From Oleispirillum naphthae (GTDB taxonomy: Bacteria; Pseudomonadota; Alphaproteobacteria; Rhodospirillales; Rhodospirillaceae), in contig JAQAZG010000009.1 of the NCBI GenBank assembly GCA_027864655.1, positions 62,001 to 126,000 of the forward strand: 64,000 bases of DNA, written 5' to 3'. Under the pieces are notes generated by a model, which saw only the letters and a list, made by a program, of their open reading frames with translations, had not been told where the DNA came from and did not search any database. The position numbers and the translations under genes were made by a program. Positions 24,301 to 33,026 of the stretch are shown here, piece by piece (the stretch's first letter is position 1; each line of letters starts with the position of its first letter).

Positions 24301-25464
24301 ATGAAGATAGAAAGCGCCCGCCCCCGCCGTGTCGGTCAGTTCCTGTTCGCCGAGATCGTCACCGACGGCGGCATCACGGGTTACGGAGAAAGCGGCGCCT
24401 GGGGACACCTGGAGGCCTCCGAGGCGGCGTTGCGGAAATACTGCGACTACCTGATCGGCAAGGACCCGCGGACCATAGAACGCCACTGGCAGATCATGCA
24501 CCGCTTCGCCCACTTCAACGGCGCGGCGGTGGGCGGCGCGATCTCGGCAATCGACATCGCCTTGTGGGACATCCAGGCCAAGCACTACGGCGTGCCGCTT
24601 TACCAGCTCCTCGGCGGCGCGGTGCGCGACAGGCTCCGCACCTACGCCCACGTCTACGCCGGGACCCTGGACGACGTGGTCGCCTATGCGGCGGAAAAGG
24701 CGGCGGAGGGATACACCGCCATCGGCCACTTCAACCCCTTCCTCGACGAGCCGGAGGACCGGCCCTATTTCCTCGGCCACGCGGGGCTGATCGACATGGG
24801 TCTCGAGACGGTGCGGCGGGTGCGTGATGCGGTGGGTCCCAAAGTGGACCTGATGCTCGAACTCCACCGCCGCCTCACGCCGGCGGAAGCGGTCAGCTTC
24901 GCCCAGGCCGTCGAGGGCTACCGCCCCGGCTGGCTGGAAGACCCGATCCGCCCCGAAAACATCGACGGCATGGCCGAAGTGGCGAAAAAATCGCCGGTGC
25001 CGATCGCGACCGGCGAACGCTACTTCAACATCTACCAGTTCAAGATGGCGATCGAACGCCGCGCCATGTCGTTCGCCCGGGTCTCGGTGGGAATCTGCGG
25101 CGGCATCACCGCCGCGCTGAAAATCGCCGCCATCGCCGAGGCCAACGACGTCCAGATCGCGCCGCACAACCCGATCTCGCCGATCGGGCTCGCCGCCTGC
25201 GCCGCCGTCGGCTTCTCGCGCGCCAACGTCGCGATTCAGGAATGCCCGACCGGCTACGACAACTATGTCTTCGAGAGCACCCCCCAGCTTCTGGGGCGCA
25301 ACGTCGTGGACGGCGATCTGACCATCGAGACGGGATTCCTCCTGCGCCCCGAGGCTCCCGGACTGGGCGTCACCCTGCGCGACGACGCGGAGGAAATCCG
25401 CCCGCCGATCACCCGCGCAGTGAGCATGCGCCGCCACCTCGACGGCGGCGTGGTGGACCAGTGA
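24301..25464 (+). CDS. Enolase-superfamily acid-sugar dehydratase (galactonate/mannonate dehydratase-like)
   Basis: 387 residues. Metal ligands E187 (MLELHRR), E213 (WLEDPI) and E239 (ATGERY), a candidate base H189 two residues after the first ligand, and H289 in IAPHNPISPIG on the other side place it in the mandelate-racemase-like group with D-galactonate and mannonate dehydratases, which make 2-keto-3-deoxy acids. In galactonate dehydratase an Asp pairs with the late His in a D-x-x-x-x-GG stretch; here the stretch reads S262-VGIC-GG, so that Asp seems absent. The substrate therefore cannot be fixed. It is co-transcribed with a TRAP transporter that probably imports the substrate. Confidence 0.83.
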   Translation: MKIESARPRRVGQFLFAEIVTDGGITGYGESGAWGHLEASEAALRKYCDYLIGKDPRTIERHWQIMHRFAHFNGAAVGGAISAIDIALWDIQAKHYGVPLYQLLGGAVRDRLRTYAHVYAGTLDDVVAYAAEKAAEGYTAIGHFNPFLDEPEDRPYFLGHAGLIDMGLETVRRVRDAVGPKVDLMLELHRRLTPAEAVSFAQAVEGYRPGWLEDPIRPENIDGMAEVAKKSPVPIATGERYFNIYQFKMAIERRAMSFARVSVGICGGITAALKIAAIAEANDVQIAPHNPISPIGLAACAAVGFSRANVAIQECPTGYDNYVFESTPQLLGRNVVDGDLTIETGFLLRPEAPGLGVTLRDDAEEIRPPITRAVSMRRHLDGGVVDQ

Positions 25465-25495
25465 GGCGGACGGCTCCGCGAAGGGTGGGCGGGCC

Positions 25496-26764
25496 TCAGT
25501 GGGACACCGCCCAGGTGGTGAAGCCGGGAACGTAGGTGACCAGCATCAGCACCGCGATCATCACCGCCCAGAAGGGCAGCAGGGACCGGGTCAGCCTGAG
25601 CATCGGTACGCCCGAGATGTTGCTGGCCACGTACATCGCCGTGCCCACCGGGGGCGTCAGCAGGCCGATGGTCAGGTTGATCACCATCAGCAGCCCGAAC
25701 TGGACCACGTCCACGTGCAGGTCCACCGCCACCGGCACCAGGATCGGCGCCAGCAGCATGATCGCGGGGCCGCTGTCGATGAACATGCCGGTGACCAGCA
25801 GCAGCAGGTTGATCAGCAACAGCAGCAGATATTTGTTGTCGGTGACTGCCAACAGCGCCTGGGTGATCTGTTGGGGAATCTGCTCGCTGGCGAGAAGCCA
25901 GCCGAACAGCGAGGTCGCGGCGATGATCGTGCCGATGATCGCGGTCCCGATCGCGGCCTCCATGCAGATCTCCGGGAGGTTGCGCAGGGTGATTTCCCGA
26001 TAGACGCAGACGCCGACGAACAGGGCGTAGACCGCGACGACGGCGCCGCCCTCGGTGGCGGTGAAGACGCCGCAGCGAATGCCGCCGATGATGATGATCG
26101 GCATGGCCAGGGCCCAGGCCGCATCCTTGAAGCGGCGCCATTTCTCCGCCCCGCCGACGCGGCCCTCGATCGGGTATCCCCGCTTGACGGCGAAGGCGTA
26201 GGAATAAGCCAGAAAGCCCAGGCCGATCAGCACGCCGGGGGCGATCGCGGCCAGGAACAGGTCGCCGATGGAAGACTGGGTGGTGACGCCGTAGATGATG
26301 ATGGCGATGCTGGGCGGAATGATCAGGCCGATGCTGCCCGAACAGGCGACCAGGGCGGCGGAGAATCCGTCCTCGTACTTCCGCTTCCGCATTTCCGGGA
26401 TCATCACGGATCCCAGGGCGGCGACGTCGGCGACGCCGGACCCGGAAATGCCGCCCATGATGACGCCGCTCAAGGCCACCACGTGGCCCAGGCTGCCGCG
26501 GATGTTGCCGACGAAGGACAGGGTGAAGTCGATGATCCGGCGGGTGATGCCGCCGTGGCTCATCAGCGAACCGGCCAGCATGAACAGGGGGATGGCCATC
26601 AGGGGAAAGGAATCCACCGCCGTGAACATCCGCTGGCCGAACAGCGCCAGGGGATAGCCGCTGTAGGCGATGGCCCCGAGGGAAGCGAGGGCGAGGCCGA
26701 AGCCGACCGGCAGCCCCAGGAACAGCAGGATGGCGAAGCCGCCGAACAGGATCAGGGTCAGCAT
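25496..26764 (-). CDS. dctM: TRAP transporter large permease, DctM
   Basis: 422 residues from ATG 26764 (MLTLILFGGFAILLFLGLPV), chosen because the family begins with the first membrane helix. DctM landmarks are SGSGVADVAALGSVMIPEM near 115, IIPPSIAIIIYGV near 155 and GLLTPPVGTAMYVASN near 370. Last gene of a minus-strand operon that runs otnK, dehydrogenase, dctP, dctQ, dctM. It is convergent with the dehydratase gene, only 31 bases away, with no obvious terminator between. Confidence 0.92.
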   Translation of the reverse strand: MLTLILFGGFAILLFLGLPVGFGLALASLGAIAYSGYPLALFGQRMFTAVDSFPLMAIPLFMLAGSLMSHGGITRRIIDFTLSFVGNIRGSLGHVVALSGVIMGGISGSGVADVAALGSVMIPEMRKRKYEDGFSAALVACSGSIGLIIPPSIAIIIYGVTTQSSIGDLFLAAIAPGVLIGLGFLAYSYAFAVKRGYPIEGRVGGAEKWRRFKDAAWALAMPIIIIGGIRCGVFTATEGGAVVAVYALFVGVCVYREITLRNLPEICMEAAIGTAIIGTIIAATSLFGWLLASEQIPQQITQALLAVTDNKYLLLLLINLLLLVTGMFIDSGPAIMLLAPILVPVAVDLHVDVVQFGLLMVINLTIGLLTPPVGTAMYVASNISGVPMLRLTRSLLPFWAVMIAVLMLVTYVPGFTTWAVSH

Positions 26765-26768
26765 GGTC

Positions 26769-27293
26769 CTATCCCTCCTCGTTTCCAAGGGCGCAGGTCC
26801 ACAACGCGCGAATGGCGAAATACAGGAAAATCAGGCCGCTGATCGGTTCGACGAGATAGACGTAGTACATGGGAATCTTGAGTGCCGGACTTTCCTGGTG
26901 CAGACCGAACTGCAACAGCTTGATGCCGCTGATCGACAGGGCCGCGGCCAGCAGGACGATCAGCAGAGCGTCGATCAGGGCGACGATGCGGTAGGGCACG
27001 CCCTTCAACGCCTTGGCCAGAAGGTCCAGAGCCACGTGCGAGCCGGACTTGAAGGCGGCGGCAAGGCCGAGGAAGGTGATCCAGACGAAGATATAGCGGC
27101 CCACCTCTTCGGACCAGCTCAGCGACTGGTGCAGGACGTAGCGGGCGACCACCTGGGAAAAGATGACGGTCATCATCGCGAACATCAGGACCGCACACGT
27201 CCACAGCAAGGCGCGTTGCAGGAATTCGTCGAACTTCTCCAAGATGGCACTCCGCCGTTCGTCCGAGGGGGTGTCCCGCGCCCCCCGCCGCAT
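26769..27293 (-). CDS. dctQ: TRAP transporter small permease, DctQ
   Basis: 174 residues with four membrane helices and the usual FSQVVARYVLHQSLSWSEEV motif (R-Y, then W-S-E-E). The ATG at 27293 has GGAAG upstream; the first 20 residues are hydrophilic. It lies four bases before dctM and 41 bases after dctP in the four-carbon acid-sugar operon. Confidence 0.9.
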   Translation of the reverse strand: MRRGARDTPSDERRSAILEKFDEFLQRALLWTCAVLMFAMMTVIFSQVVARYVLHQSLSWSEEVGRYIFVWITFLGLAAAFKSGSHVALDLLAKALKGVPYRIVALIDALLIVLLAAALSISGIKLLQFGLHQESPALKIPMYYVYLVEPISGLIFLYFAIRALWTCALGNEEG

Positions 27294-27334
27294 CGCGCTT
27301 CCGCGGTGCGGCGGGGATTCGCCGGGTCGGGTAC

Positions 27335-28342
27335 TTACCTGCCCAGAGTCTTGAGAATGCGCTGATAGAGGTCGATATCAACGGTCTTCGCATAGCCTTC
27401 GTGGGCGGTGCGGGCCTTGGCGGCGATCGGCTTCTTGTCCGGATGGGTGACCTTCAGCCCTTCCTTTTCCATGGTCTTGAGAATCTCGGCGGTCTTGTCG
27501 CTGACCAGTTTGTTCTCATAGGCGGTGGCGGCGGCGGCGGCCTCGGTCACGATCTGGCGCTGTTCCTTGGTCAGGCCCTTCCAGCGCACGTCGCTCATGG
27601 CGATGGTCACGTATTCATACTTGTGATCGGTGAAGGCCAGATACTTCTGCACTTCGTGAATCCGGCCGCCGTAGATGAAGGGGATCGGGTTTTCCTGGGC
27701 CTCGATCACGTTCTGCTGCAGGCCGGTGTAGACCTCGCTCCACGCCATCGGGGTGGGGTTGGCGCCGAGGGCCCGCCACACCGTCACCATGGCGGGAATT
27801 TCCGGCACGCGGATCTTCAAGCCTTGCAGGTCGGCCAGACCGTTGATCGGCTTGTTCGAGGTCACCTCGCGCGGGCCGCGGTCCCACCAGTTCATGATGC
27901 GGATGCCCGAGGACTTCAGCACCCGGGCCGCGATCTCGTCGCCGATCTGGCCGTGAATGACCTTGTTGAACTCCTCCTGGGAATTGAACAGATAGGGCAG
28001 TTCCAGCAGCGAGATGCTCTTTTCGAAGTTCCCCAGCACCCCGGCGATCAGGCCGAAGTCCACCGTACCCATCTGCATCCCTTCGACCAGATCGCGGTCG
28101 CCGCCCAGGGTCGAATTGGGGAAGATCGCCAGGGTGATCTTGCCGTGGGAACGGGCCTCCAGTTCCTGCTTGAACTTGAGAGAACCCAGATGCCAGAAGT
28201 CCTGCTCGGACTGGATGTGGCCCAGCCTGAGGGTCAGGACCTTGTCGGCGGCCCGGCTGCCGGTCGCGAATCCGCCGCAGGACAACCCGATGGCGGCGCA
28301 GAAGGCCACGGTCTTCATCATGAACGCAAGGGATTTTTTCAT
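27335..28342 (-). CDS. dctP: TRAP transporter solute-binding protein, DctP family
   Basis: 335 residues from ATG 28342 (MKKSLAFMMKTV), chosen because AAGGA lies about nine bases upstream; ATG 28351 abuts the same AAGG and is unlikely. Signal peptide to about residue 31 (SRAADK). Family features are IFPNSTLGGDRDLVEGMQ near 55-72, INGLADLQGLKIRVPEIPAM near 157 and VIEAQENPIPFIYG near 203, the Q-E-NP motif shared with sugar-acid binders. Its operon with otnK suggests a C4 acid sugar such as threonate or erythronate as substrate. Confidence 0.9.
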   Translation of the reverse strand: MKKSLAFMMKTVAFCAAIGLSCGGFATGSRAADKVLTLRLGHIQSEQDFWHLGSLKFKQELEARSHGKITLAIFPNSTLGGDRDLVEGMQMGTVDFGLIAGVLGNFEKSISLLELPYLFNSQEEFNKVIHGQIGDEIAARVLKSSGIRIMNWWDRGPREVTSNKPINGLADLQGLKIRVPEIPAMVTVWRALGANPTPMAWSEVYTGLQQNVIEAQENPIPFIYGGRIHEVQKYLAFTDHKYEYVTIAMSDVRWKGLTKEQRQIVTEAAAAATAYENKLVSDKTAEILKTMEKEGLKVTHPDKKPIAAKARTAHEGYAKTVDIDLYQRILKTLGR

Positions 28343-28403
28343 TTGTTCCATCCTTGTTGGTGGGAATGTCCCCCGGCGGGGAACACCCGACTGACGAAAC
28401 TTG

Positions 28404-29423
28404 TCAAACCGTTACAACGACCTTGATGACGTCTTCCTTTTTCTGGCTCAAAACGTCCAGTGCCTCCTGCGAGCGTTCGAGCGGCAACTTCTGGGTCACG
28501 AACTCGGACAGATCCAGGCCCCGGTTGACCATCTCCGCCGCCTTGACAAAGTCGCGGGTTTCGTAGGTCATGGCCCCGTACATGGTCTGCTCGTTGAAGA
28601 CCATGCTGTAGCAATAGAAGGGAATCTTGTGGGTGATCATGGCGACCAGGCCGATCTCGCCGCGCTTGCGCACGCAGGCCGACGCCTGGTCCAGGATGCC
28701 GTCCGCCCCTGCGGCGACGATGGCCAGATCCGCACCGCGGCCGCCGGTCAGGTCCTTGACCTTGGCCACCACGTCCTCGTCGATCGGGTTCAGGACCGCC
28801 GTGGCGCCCAGCTTGGCCGACATCTCCCGGTTGAAGGGGGCGGTGTCGGTGGTGATGATGGTCTTGAAGCCCGCCTCGCGCGCCACCACCTGGCACAGCA
28901 GGCCGATCGTCCCGGCGCCCAGGATGACGATGCAGTCCTCGGCCGCGTTGCCGGCCCGGTTCAGGGCATGAACCGCCACCGCCAGGGGCTCGATCAGGGT
29001 CCCGACCTCGTAGCTGACCTTGTCGTCCAGCTTGTAGAGCGTCCGTTCCGGCGCGTTGAAGTATTCGACGAAGGTCCCGACCCAGCTGGGGGTGCCCGGG
29101 ACCTTTTTGCCGACGCACAGGTTCGTCAGGCCCTGCTTGCAGAACTCGCAGGTCCCGCAACCGACCTGGGGCTCCACGGTCACCCGGTCGCCGAGCTTGA
29201 ACCGCTTCACGTCCTTGCCGACCTTGACGATATCTCCGGCCATCTCGTGACCGAGAATCGCCGGCGGCTTGCGGAAGGCGTGGGTCCCCCGGAACAGGTG
29301 CAGGTCCGAACCGCAGACGCCCGCGGTCTTGATCTTGATCAGGACCTCGTCGTCCTTGGGCGTGGGGACGTCCACGTCCTCAATGGTGACGATTTCCTTG
29401 CCGGTTACCACTGCTGCTTTCAT
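28404..29423 (-). CDS. Zinc-dependent alcohol dehydrogenase (MDR superfamily, threonine/sorbitol dehydrogenase-like)
   Basis: 339 residues from ATG 29423. Catalytic-zinc residues are in AGVCGSDLH and LGHEMAG (near 37-66), and the structural-zinc four-Cys loop CGTCEFCKQGLTNLC is near 90-104. An NAD-binding Rossmann motif ILGAGTIGLL is near 168. It should oxidise a secondary alcohol of a polyol or acid sugar with NAD(P). It lies between otnK and dctP in one operon. Known four-carbon acid-sugar pathways use a 3-hydroxyisobutyrate-type dehydrogenase (LtnD/DenD) plus the isomerase OtnI. Neither is visible here, so this enzyme may substitute, for example by oxidising C3 directly; that is inference. 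Confidence 0.87.
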   Translation of the reverse strand: MKAAVVTGKEIVTIEDVDVPTPKDDEVLIKIKTAGVCGSDLHLFRGTHAFRKPPAILGHEMAGDIVKVGKDVKRFKLGDRVTVEPQVGCGTCEFCKQGLTNLCVGKKVPGTPSWVGTFVEYFNAPERTLYKLDDKVSYEVGTLIEPLAVAVHALNRAGNAAEDCIVILGAGTIGLLCQVVAREAGFKTIITTDTAPFNREMSAKLGATAVLNPIDEDVVAKVKDLTGGRGADLAIVAAGADGILDQASACVRKRGEIGLVAMITHKIPFYCYSMVFNEQTMYGAMTYETRDFVKAAEMVNRGLDLSEFVTQKLPLERSQEALDVLSQKKEDVIKVVVTV

Positions 29424-29586
29424 CGAGGGTTCTCCTTCCCTATGCATCCGCCGGGTCAAGCGCGGCTGCGGCCCGGTTCCCGGCCGCCCGTGACGTTCCG
29501 CATCCCGGAGCCTTTCGCGCCCAACCTCCGCTGCGAAGGCAAACCGTCGCCCCCCCGGGCGGGCGGCCCCGCCCGCCCGTACATCT

Positions 29587-30858
29587 TCATGGTTTCGCGG
29601 GAATGTCCCCGACCGCGGTCAGGAAGAACCGCTCGTCGCCGAAATTCCCGGATTTCAAGGCAAACGACAGCGGCGCGTCCACCGCCCGCACCCAGGGCAC
29701 CCCGGGGGCGATCTGGGGGCCGATATGGAAGCCCGTGACCTTCAAGGCATGGATGATGACGCTGGCGGTCTCGCCGCCTGCAACGATGAAATGGTCGAAG
29801 CCGCCGCGGCGCAGGCACGCGGCCAAGTGGGCGAAGAACGCCTCCACCTGCCGGTGCGAGGCCTCGGCGCCGAAGCGGTCCTGGATTGCCGCCAGTTCCG
29901 CCGGGGCCGCGGTCGCCGACACCAGGGGCGGCAGTTTGGCCGCCGGCGCGGCCAGCAGGGCCGCAGCCGTTTCCTCGGCATAGGCTTCGGGATTTTCCAT
30001 GCAGCGGTCTACGGCAACCGCATGAAACGGCGCCTGCTGCCGGTAGAGGGCGACCTGACGGTTGGTCATCTCCGAACACGACCCGGACAGGACCACGGCC
30101 CGGCCGCCCCGGGGCAGGCCGAGACCGGTGGCGTCCGCCGCCGACTTGCCGGATTCCCGGACATACCGGCGGGCGATCGCGCCGCCCAATCCCGACCCGC
30201 CTGTCACCAGGGGCAAATCCGCCACCGCCTGGGCCAGAACGTCCAGGTCCCGGTCGGTCAGGGCGTCCAGCACCGCATAGGACAAACCGTCCCGCCGCAG
30301 TTCGGCGAAGCGGGCTTCCACCGCCTCCGCCCCGCGGGCGACCACGGCAAGGGCCACGTTGCCGCAGCGGCCCGCAGCCTGGGACTCCATCAGGCGCATC
30401 AGGTTGGCGTCGTGCATCGGGTTCAAGGGGTGGTTGCGCATTCCGGATTCGTCCAGGGGAACCCCGTTGACGAACAGATGGCCGCAATAGACCGTCCGGC
30501 CGTTCACCGGCAGCGAGGGGCAGATCACAGTGAAATCGCTGCCGAGTTCGCGCAACAGCGCATCCGTCACCGGACCGATGTTGCCCTCGGCGGTGCTGTC
30601 GAAAGTGGAACAGTACTTGAAGAAGAAGCGGGAACAGCCTTCGCCCCTGAGATAGCGCAGCGCATCGACCGACAGGGAGACCGCCTCCGCCGCCGGACAG
30701 GACCGGCTTTTCAGGGAGACGACCACGGCCTGCACGTCGGACGGCAGGCGGATATTCGACACGCCGTTCAACTGGACCGTGGGCAGGTCGTTGTTGACCA
30801 GGAAGCCCGCAATGTCCGTCGCACCGGTAAAGTCGTCCGCGATGACTCCGAGAAACAT
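29587..30858 (-). CDS. otnK: 3-oxo-tetronate kinase, DUF1537 family
   Basis: 423 residues from ATG 30858, backed by GGAGGG. The N-terminal domain opens LGVIADDFTGATDIAGFL, the DUF1537 signature, followed by FFFKYCSTFDSTAEGNIGPV near 85. The C-terminal nucleotide-binding domain has VLSGSCSEMTNRQV near 248 and HFIVAGGETASVIIHAL near 350. The family phosphorylates 3-oxo-tetronates at O4 in threonate/erythronate catabolism. It diverges from otnC at 31328, the next enzyme, and heads the operon with the dehydrogenase and TRAP genes. The assignment as OtnK rather than another acid-sugar kinase of the family rests on the adjacent class II aldolase-type OtnC. Confidence 0.85.
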   Translation of the reverse strand: MFLGVIADDFTGATDIAGFLVNNDLPTVQLNGVSNIRLPSDVQAVVVSLKSRSCPAAEAVSLSVDALRYLRGEGCSRFFFKYCSTFDSTAEGNIGPVTDALLRELGSDFTVICPSLPVNGRTVYCGHLFVNGVPLDESGMRNHPLNPMHDANLMRLMESQAAGRCGNVALAVVARGAEAVEARFAELRRDGLSYAVLDALTDRDLDVLAQAVADLPLVTGGSGLGGAIARRYVRESGKSAADATGLGLPRGGRAVVLSGSCSEMTNRQVALYRQQAPFHAVAVDRCMENPEAYAEETAAALLAAPAAKLPPLVSATAAPAELAAIQDRFGAEASHRQVEAFFAHLAACLRRGGFDHFIVAGGETASVIIHALKVTGFHIGPQIAPGVPWVRAVDAPLSFALKSGNFGDERFFLTAVGDIPAKP

Positions 30859-31327
30859 GACCTCCCTCCGTGCCGATCCGCCGGGAAGCCTGCGGCGTCC
30901 CTGCCTTTTGCTTGGATGTCGGCTTGTCACAGAAGTTACCGCAAATGCCGCCTATGGGCAAGCGTATCATAAAAAAATTTCACATTTTTTATCATTTCCT
31001 TTCAAAAGGGATGGCATCGACCGCGTATTCTATGCTATTCTGCCTGCGAAAAATGCCCCGAAGGATTTCCGGCGCATCTTCGTATGATCTGCCATAAATT
31101 CGGAAAATATCGATACTGCTTTAAGTGATTTTCAGTAAAAAATAAATAAATTCGTAGTAAATTTTACATATTTGTTTCCGTATATGTTGGTAACATTTGT
31201 AATTTCTGCGCGATATGTGCGGTTAATGATTATATTTATTGATTTATATAGATTTTCTCTTTTTTATTCCGGCCGACTGCCGTGCGCACGGCCCGGAATC
31301 GGATGAAAACAGCGGCACGGAGCCAGC
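30859..31327. other. AT-rich divergent control region between otnK and otnC
   Basis: About 470 bases. Positions 30955-31270 are strikingly AT-rich (runs such as AAAAAATTTCACATTTTTT and AAAAAATAAATAAATTC) compared with the GC-rich genes on both sides. No credible gene is present. It must hold both promoters and probably sites for the DeoR regulator at 31972, although I cannot single out one. A small palindrome CCGTGCGCACGG (31278-31289) lies in the otnC leader. Confidence 0.6.
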
Positions 31328-31963
31328 ATGGCAGAGTTACACATTCGCGAACACATGGTGGCCCTGGGGGCCTCGCTCTTCGCCAGGGGATACAGCGCCG
31401 GCAGCGGCGGCAACCTGTCCGTCCGTCTGGACGACGGCACCTTTCTGACGACCCCCACCAATTCCTGCCTCGGCCGCCTGGATGCGGGCCGGCTGTCCCG
31501 GATTCGCCTGGACGGAGCCCTGGTTTCGGGCGATTCCCCAACCAAGGAGAGCGCCTTTCACCTCGCCCTCTACCGGGCCAAGCCCGACTGCGGCGCGGTG
31601 GTCCACCTGCACAGCACCTATGCGGTTGCACTCTCCTGTCTTCTCGGGCTAGACGAACAGGATGTGATTCGCCCCTTCACGCCCTACTATGTGATGAAGA
31701 TCGCACCGTTGCCGCTTCTGCCCTATTTCAAACCCGGCAGCCCGAAGCTGGCCGAACTTCTGGAGGCGAAGGCCCCCACAGCCAAGTGCTTCCTCCTAGC
31801 CAACCACGGCCCCGTGGTCACGGGGAAAAATCTGGAGGACGCGGTCAACGTCGCCGAAGAACTGGAGGAAACCGCAAGGCTGGTCTTCCTGCTGCACCAG
31901 GGACAGGGTGGGGTGCGCCATCTCAGCGGTGCGGAAATTCGGGAACTCCTTCCCATCCATTGA
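31328..31963 (+). CDS. otnC: 3-oxo-tetronate 4-phosphate decarboxylase, class II aldolase/adducin fold
   Basis: 211 residues. The class II aldolase pattern is complete: GSGGNLSVRL near 24, the acid KESAFHLALY near 75, the zinc pair in VVHLHSTYAVALS near 95 and the third ligand in LLANHGPVV near 158. In the four-carbon acid-sugar pathway OtnC converts 3-oxo-tetronate 4-phosphate to dihydroxyacetone phosphate and CO2. GGAG precedes ATG 31328. The DeoR gene follows eight bases later and the kinase OtnK is divergent, so the pair is convincing. L-fuculose-phosphate-type aldolases share the fold and are the alternative. Confidence 0.83.
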   Translation: MAELHIREHMVALGASLFARGYSAGSGGNLSVRLDDGTFLTTPTNSCLGRLDAGRLSRIRLDGALVSGDSPTKESAFHLALYRAKPDCGAVVHLHSTYAVALSCLLGLDEQDVIRPFTPYYVMKIAPLPLLPYFKPGSPKLAELLEAKAPTAKCFLLANHGPVVTGKNLEDAVNVAEELEETARLVFLLHQGQGGVRHLSGAEIRELLPIH

Positions 31964-31971
31964 GGCGATCG

Positions 31972-32787
31972 ATGATTCCAGCCGAACGACAGCAGCGAAT
32001 CCGGGAAGCCCTCGACGCCAGAGGGATGGTCAGCATCGCCGAAATGGCCGAGAATCTGGGCGTATCCCAGATGACGTTACGCCGCGACATGCAGGCCCTG
32101 GAACGGCAGGGCTACGCCGTCCTGGTTTCCGGCGGGGCGCAGAAGACCGGCCGCATCGCCTTCGAACTGCCGCAAGTGGAAAAGCGCCGCCTGCAGTACG
32201 CGGAAAAGACCGCCATCGCGCGGAAGGCGGTGTCCCTGATCCGTCCCGGCGCGGCGGTGTACTTCGACGCGGGGACCACCTGCCTGGCCATCGCCGAGGC
32301 TCTGACCCAGCAGAGCGAGCTTGGCGACACGATTCTGGCGATCAGCAACGATTTCACGGTGGTCACCCACCTGATGCTGCATTCGGATTGCCGCCTGTAC
32401 CACACCGGCGGCGAGGTGCTGCGCGACAACAAATCCTGCGTCGGGGAAACCACCGCCAACGTCATCAGCCGCCTCAACCTGGACCTGGCGTTCCTCTCCA
32501 CGTCGTCGTGGAATTCCGAATGGGTCTCCACGCCGAGCGAATCCAAGATCGCGGTCAAGATCGCCGCGGTCCGGGCCTCGCAGCGTTCGATCCTGGTGTC
32601 GGATTCCACCAAGTACGGCAAGGTCGGCTTCTTCAACATCATCAAGCTGCAGGAACTGGACGGCATCATCACCGACACCGGGCTGCCGCTTGCGGTCCAG
32701 GAACAGATGGTGCGGTCCGGCATCAACCTGATGCTGGTCGAACCCTCGGCCGCGGCCGGGCCCGGCGAAGTCCAGGAGCAGGCCTGA
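31972..32787 (+). CDS. DeoR-family transcriptional regulator
   Basis: 271 residues. An N-terminal DeoR winged helix (ERQQRIREALDARGMVSIAE, then LGVSQMTLRRDMQALERQGY) is followed by the DeoRC sugar-phosphate sensor domain: YFDAGTTCLAIAEAL near 98 and ISNDFTVVTHLM near 123, then CVGETTANVISRLNLDLAFL and VSDSTKYGKVGFFNI. Regulators of this type answer phosphorylated sugars, here plausibly a tetronate phosphate. It is co-transcribed with otnC and probably controls both otn operons from the AT-rich region at 30859-31327. Confidence 0.9.
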   Translation: MIPAERQQRIREALDARGMVSIAEMAENLGVSQMTLRRDMQALERQGYAVLVSGGAQKTGRIAFELPQVEKRRLQYAEKTAIARKAVSLIRPGAAVYFDAGTTCLAIAEALTQQSELGDTILAISNDFTVVTHLMLHSDCRLYHTGGEVLRDNKSCVGETTANVISRLNLDLAFLSTSSWNSEWVSTPSESKIAVKIAAVRASQRSILVSDSTKYGKVGFFNIIKLQELDGIITDTGLPLAVQEQMVRSGINLMLVEPSAAAGPGEVQEQA

Positions 32788-33021
32788 CCCCGCCCGGCCG
32801 GCGCGCTTGCGCAGGAAGTTCCGGACGCCGTCCGCCATGCCGCCGGGATCTGGCCGGTGCGCAATCCGGCCCGGTTCCGCCGCAGCGTCGGCACCCGCCT
32901 CACCCTGGAAAGCACCGCTGCGGCGCACGCCTTCTACCACGCCCAGGACTTCCGCGACGACGGCGCGCCGCAACCCTGCTGCGGCGTCCTCGCCCAGCCG
33001 ATGGCCGAGGTGCTGGGATAA
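32788..33021 (+). pseudogene. Unidentified coding-like fragment after the DeoR gene
   Basis: In the same frame as the DeoR gene and directly after its TGA, 77 codons stay open to a TAA at 33021. The composition is protein-like (for example RFRRSVGTRLTLESTAAAHA, then FYHAQDFRDDGAPQPCCG) and the third bases are GC-rich, but there is no good start codon or Shine-Dalgarno sequence. It may be the C-terminal remnant of a lost gene. I do not recognise the family. Confidence 0.35.
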
Positions 33022-33026
33022 GCGTT

